Assembly: GCA_964529685.1 (NCBI GenBank) | Contig: CAZGZC010000002.1 | Span: 1-64,000 of the forward strand | Length of the DNA: 64,000 nt | DNA from: JALQUO01 sp964529685 | GTDB taxonomy: Bacteria > Pseudomonadota > Alphaproteobacteria > Rickettsiales > Midichloriaceae | Reading direction: 5' to 3' | In this document: positions 63,376 to 64,000 of the stretch, one piece after another | Position numbering within the stretch: the stretch's first letter is position 1 | Layout of the letters: each line of letters opens with the position of its first letter | Position numbers and translations under genes: made by a program | The notes under the pieces: generated by a model | Databases searched by the model: none | Seen by the model: the letters and a program-made list of their open reading frames with translations, nothing else | What the model was told of the DNA's origin: nothing

Positions 63376-64000
63376 TTAAATACGCAAATTTAGCATGACT
63401 AAATATAGCTCAGCTGAATCAGAATAGCTAGCTTTAGGTTTATACCAATGGACTTTTGAAAATAGCTTTTTGACTCTAGTGTTAATTGTACTTGACATAT
63501 TACCTTGGATGATTTTTATCACTACATTGCCTCCTTGAGTACATGTTTCTTCTACAAAATTTAGTACTTGCTCTGTAAGATAAGCAATTCTTATATGATC
63601 TGTTTTTTTGTCTCCACAAGAATTTGGAGCTATATCACTAACTACCAGTTTAATTTCATTATCTGCAATCTTTTCTTTCAAAAGATTGATTGTACTTTCA
63701 TCTGTAAAATCACCACTTATCGCAGTAGCTCTCTCAATATTATCACAAGATGTCTCTTTTAAATCAACACCAATAATTTCTCCTTTAGATTTTTTACTAA
63801 GAACTTGTAGCCAACTACCTGGAGCACAACCAAGATCTATCATTATTCCATCTTTCGGTATTATTTTGAATTTATTATTTATTTCAATTAATTTAAAAGC
63901 TGCTCGAGATCTATAGCCTTCTTTTTTAGCCATTTCAACATAAGGATCATTTATATGTCTATAGAGCCAGTGAGTAGAGGAAACTTTTCTTCCCTTTGCT
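63376..64000 (-). CDS. rlmE: 23S rRNA 2'-O-methyltransferase RlmE (5' end outside window)
   Basis: The frame is open to the window edge: TKGR-like AKGRKVSSTHWLYRHINDPY then VEMAKKEGYRSRAAFKLIEI, so the true start lies beyond 64000 and the ATG at 63933 is internal. SAM-binding IDLGCAPGSWLQVL, catalytic Asp in SDIAPNSCG and the late Lys in VVIKIIQG are present. Methylates U2552 in the 50S A-loop. Confidence 0.95.
   Translation of the reverse strand, partial: AKGRKVSSTHWLYRHINDPYVEMAKKEGYRSRAAFKLIEINNKFKIIPKDGIMIDLGCAPGSWLQVLSKKSKGEIIGVDLKETSCDNIERATAISGDFTDESTINLLKEKIADNEIKLVVSDIAPNSCGDKKTDHIRIAYLTEQVLNFVEETCTQGGNVVIKIIQGNMSSTINTRVKKLFSKVHWYKPKASYSDSAELYLVMLNLRI

Noticed and set aside
1..64000. 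CRISPR arrays, rRNA genes, complete insertion sequences
   Set aside because: I looked for regularly spaced repeats, rRNA landmarks and transposase genes and saw none in the window.

Overview
The window is AT-rich, densely packed and mostly single-copy housekeeping DNA from an alphaproteobacterium. Rickettsiales is the best fit: a VirB9-type T4SS gene sits alone among housekeeping genes, there is an IalB-family periplasmic protein, the gene set is reduced, many decayed genes are visible, and large unrecognised proteins resemble host-directed effectors. A flagellar cluster (fliF-fliG-fliH-fliN) points to a Midichloriaceae-like lineage rather than Rickettsia or Orientia. That family assignment is inference from gene content; there is no rRNA gene here to confirm it.

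Layout. 1-2.6 kb is compositionally different (richer in G+C by eye) and carries accessory genes: a GyrI-like domain protein, an aminoglycoside-phosphotransferase-like kinase and a Fic protein with its own sigma70-type promoter. 3.0-5.6 kb encodes a cytochrome bd/CIO-type quinol oxidase (cydA, cydB and an unlisted 55-aa DUF2474-type small subunit). 5.8-12.1 kb holds a rhodanese, a decayed gene, a shortened triosephosphate isomerase, an ABC exporter, argS and a cytochrome b561. 12.2-13.7 kb is a 506-aa protein with a eukaryotic-like kinase signature. 13.8-30.8 kb is housekeeping and secretion: secD, eno, lolC/E, virB9, the 4.5S RNA (ffs, with promoter), a 607-aa unknown, holA, trpS, secA, lepB, an MsbA-like exporter and tsaD. 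31-35.1 kb is the flagellar operon, with ispD overlapping its end.

35.1-40.2 kb holds a frameshifted unknown gene, pyruvate dehydrogenase E3 and E2, a rhodanese and a predicted C48 (Ulp1/SENP-like) cysteine protease. 40.5-51.7 kb has pnp, a small lipoprotein coupled to rpmB, tRNA-Leu, a solute-binding protein, an acetyltransferase, lipA, trxA, yebC, xthA and tRNA-Phe, interrupted by an alpha/beta-hydrolase pseudogene and other remnants. 51.7-64 kb carries tadA, hemH, atpB, kdsD-lptC-rlmB, a glycosyltransferase, trhO, bolA-grxD-rbfA, tsaC, obgE, ialB, a short-chain dehydrogenase, a groEL fragment, an NTF2-like protein and the 3' part of rlmE.

The most notable signals are two candidate host-directed enzymes (C48 protease at 39.1-40.2 kb; kinase-fold protein at 12.2-13.7 kb), the acquired Fic/APH block, and a recurring pattern of short segmental duplications: a 51-bp in-frame tandem repeat, and copies of the 3' ends of holA and xthA left in intergenic DNA. 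Genes are often joined by 1-4 bp start/stop overlaps and few have strong Shine-Dalgarno sequences.
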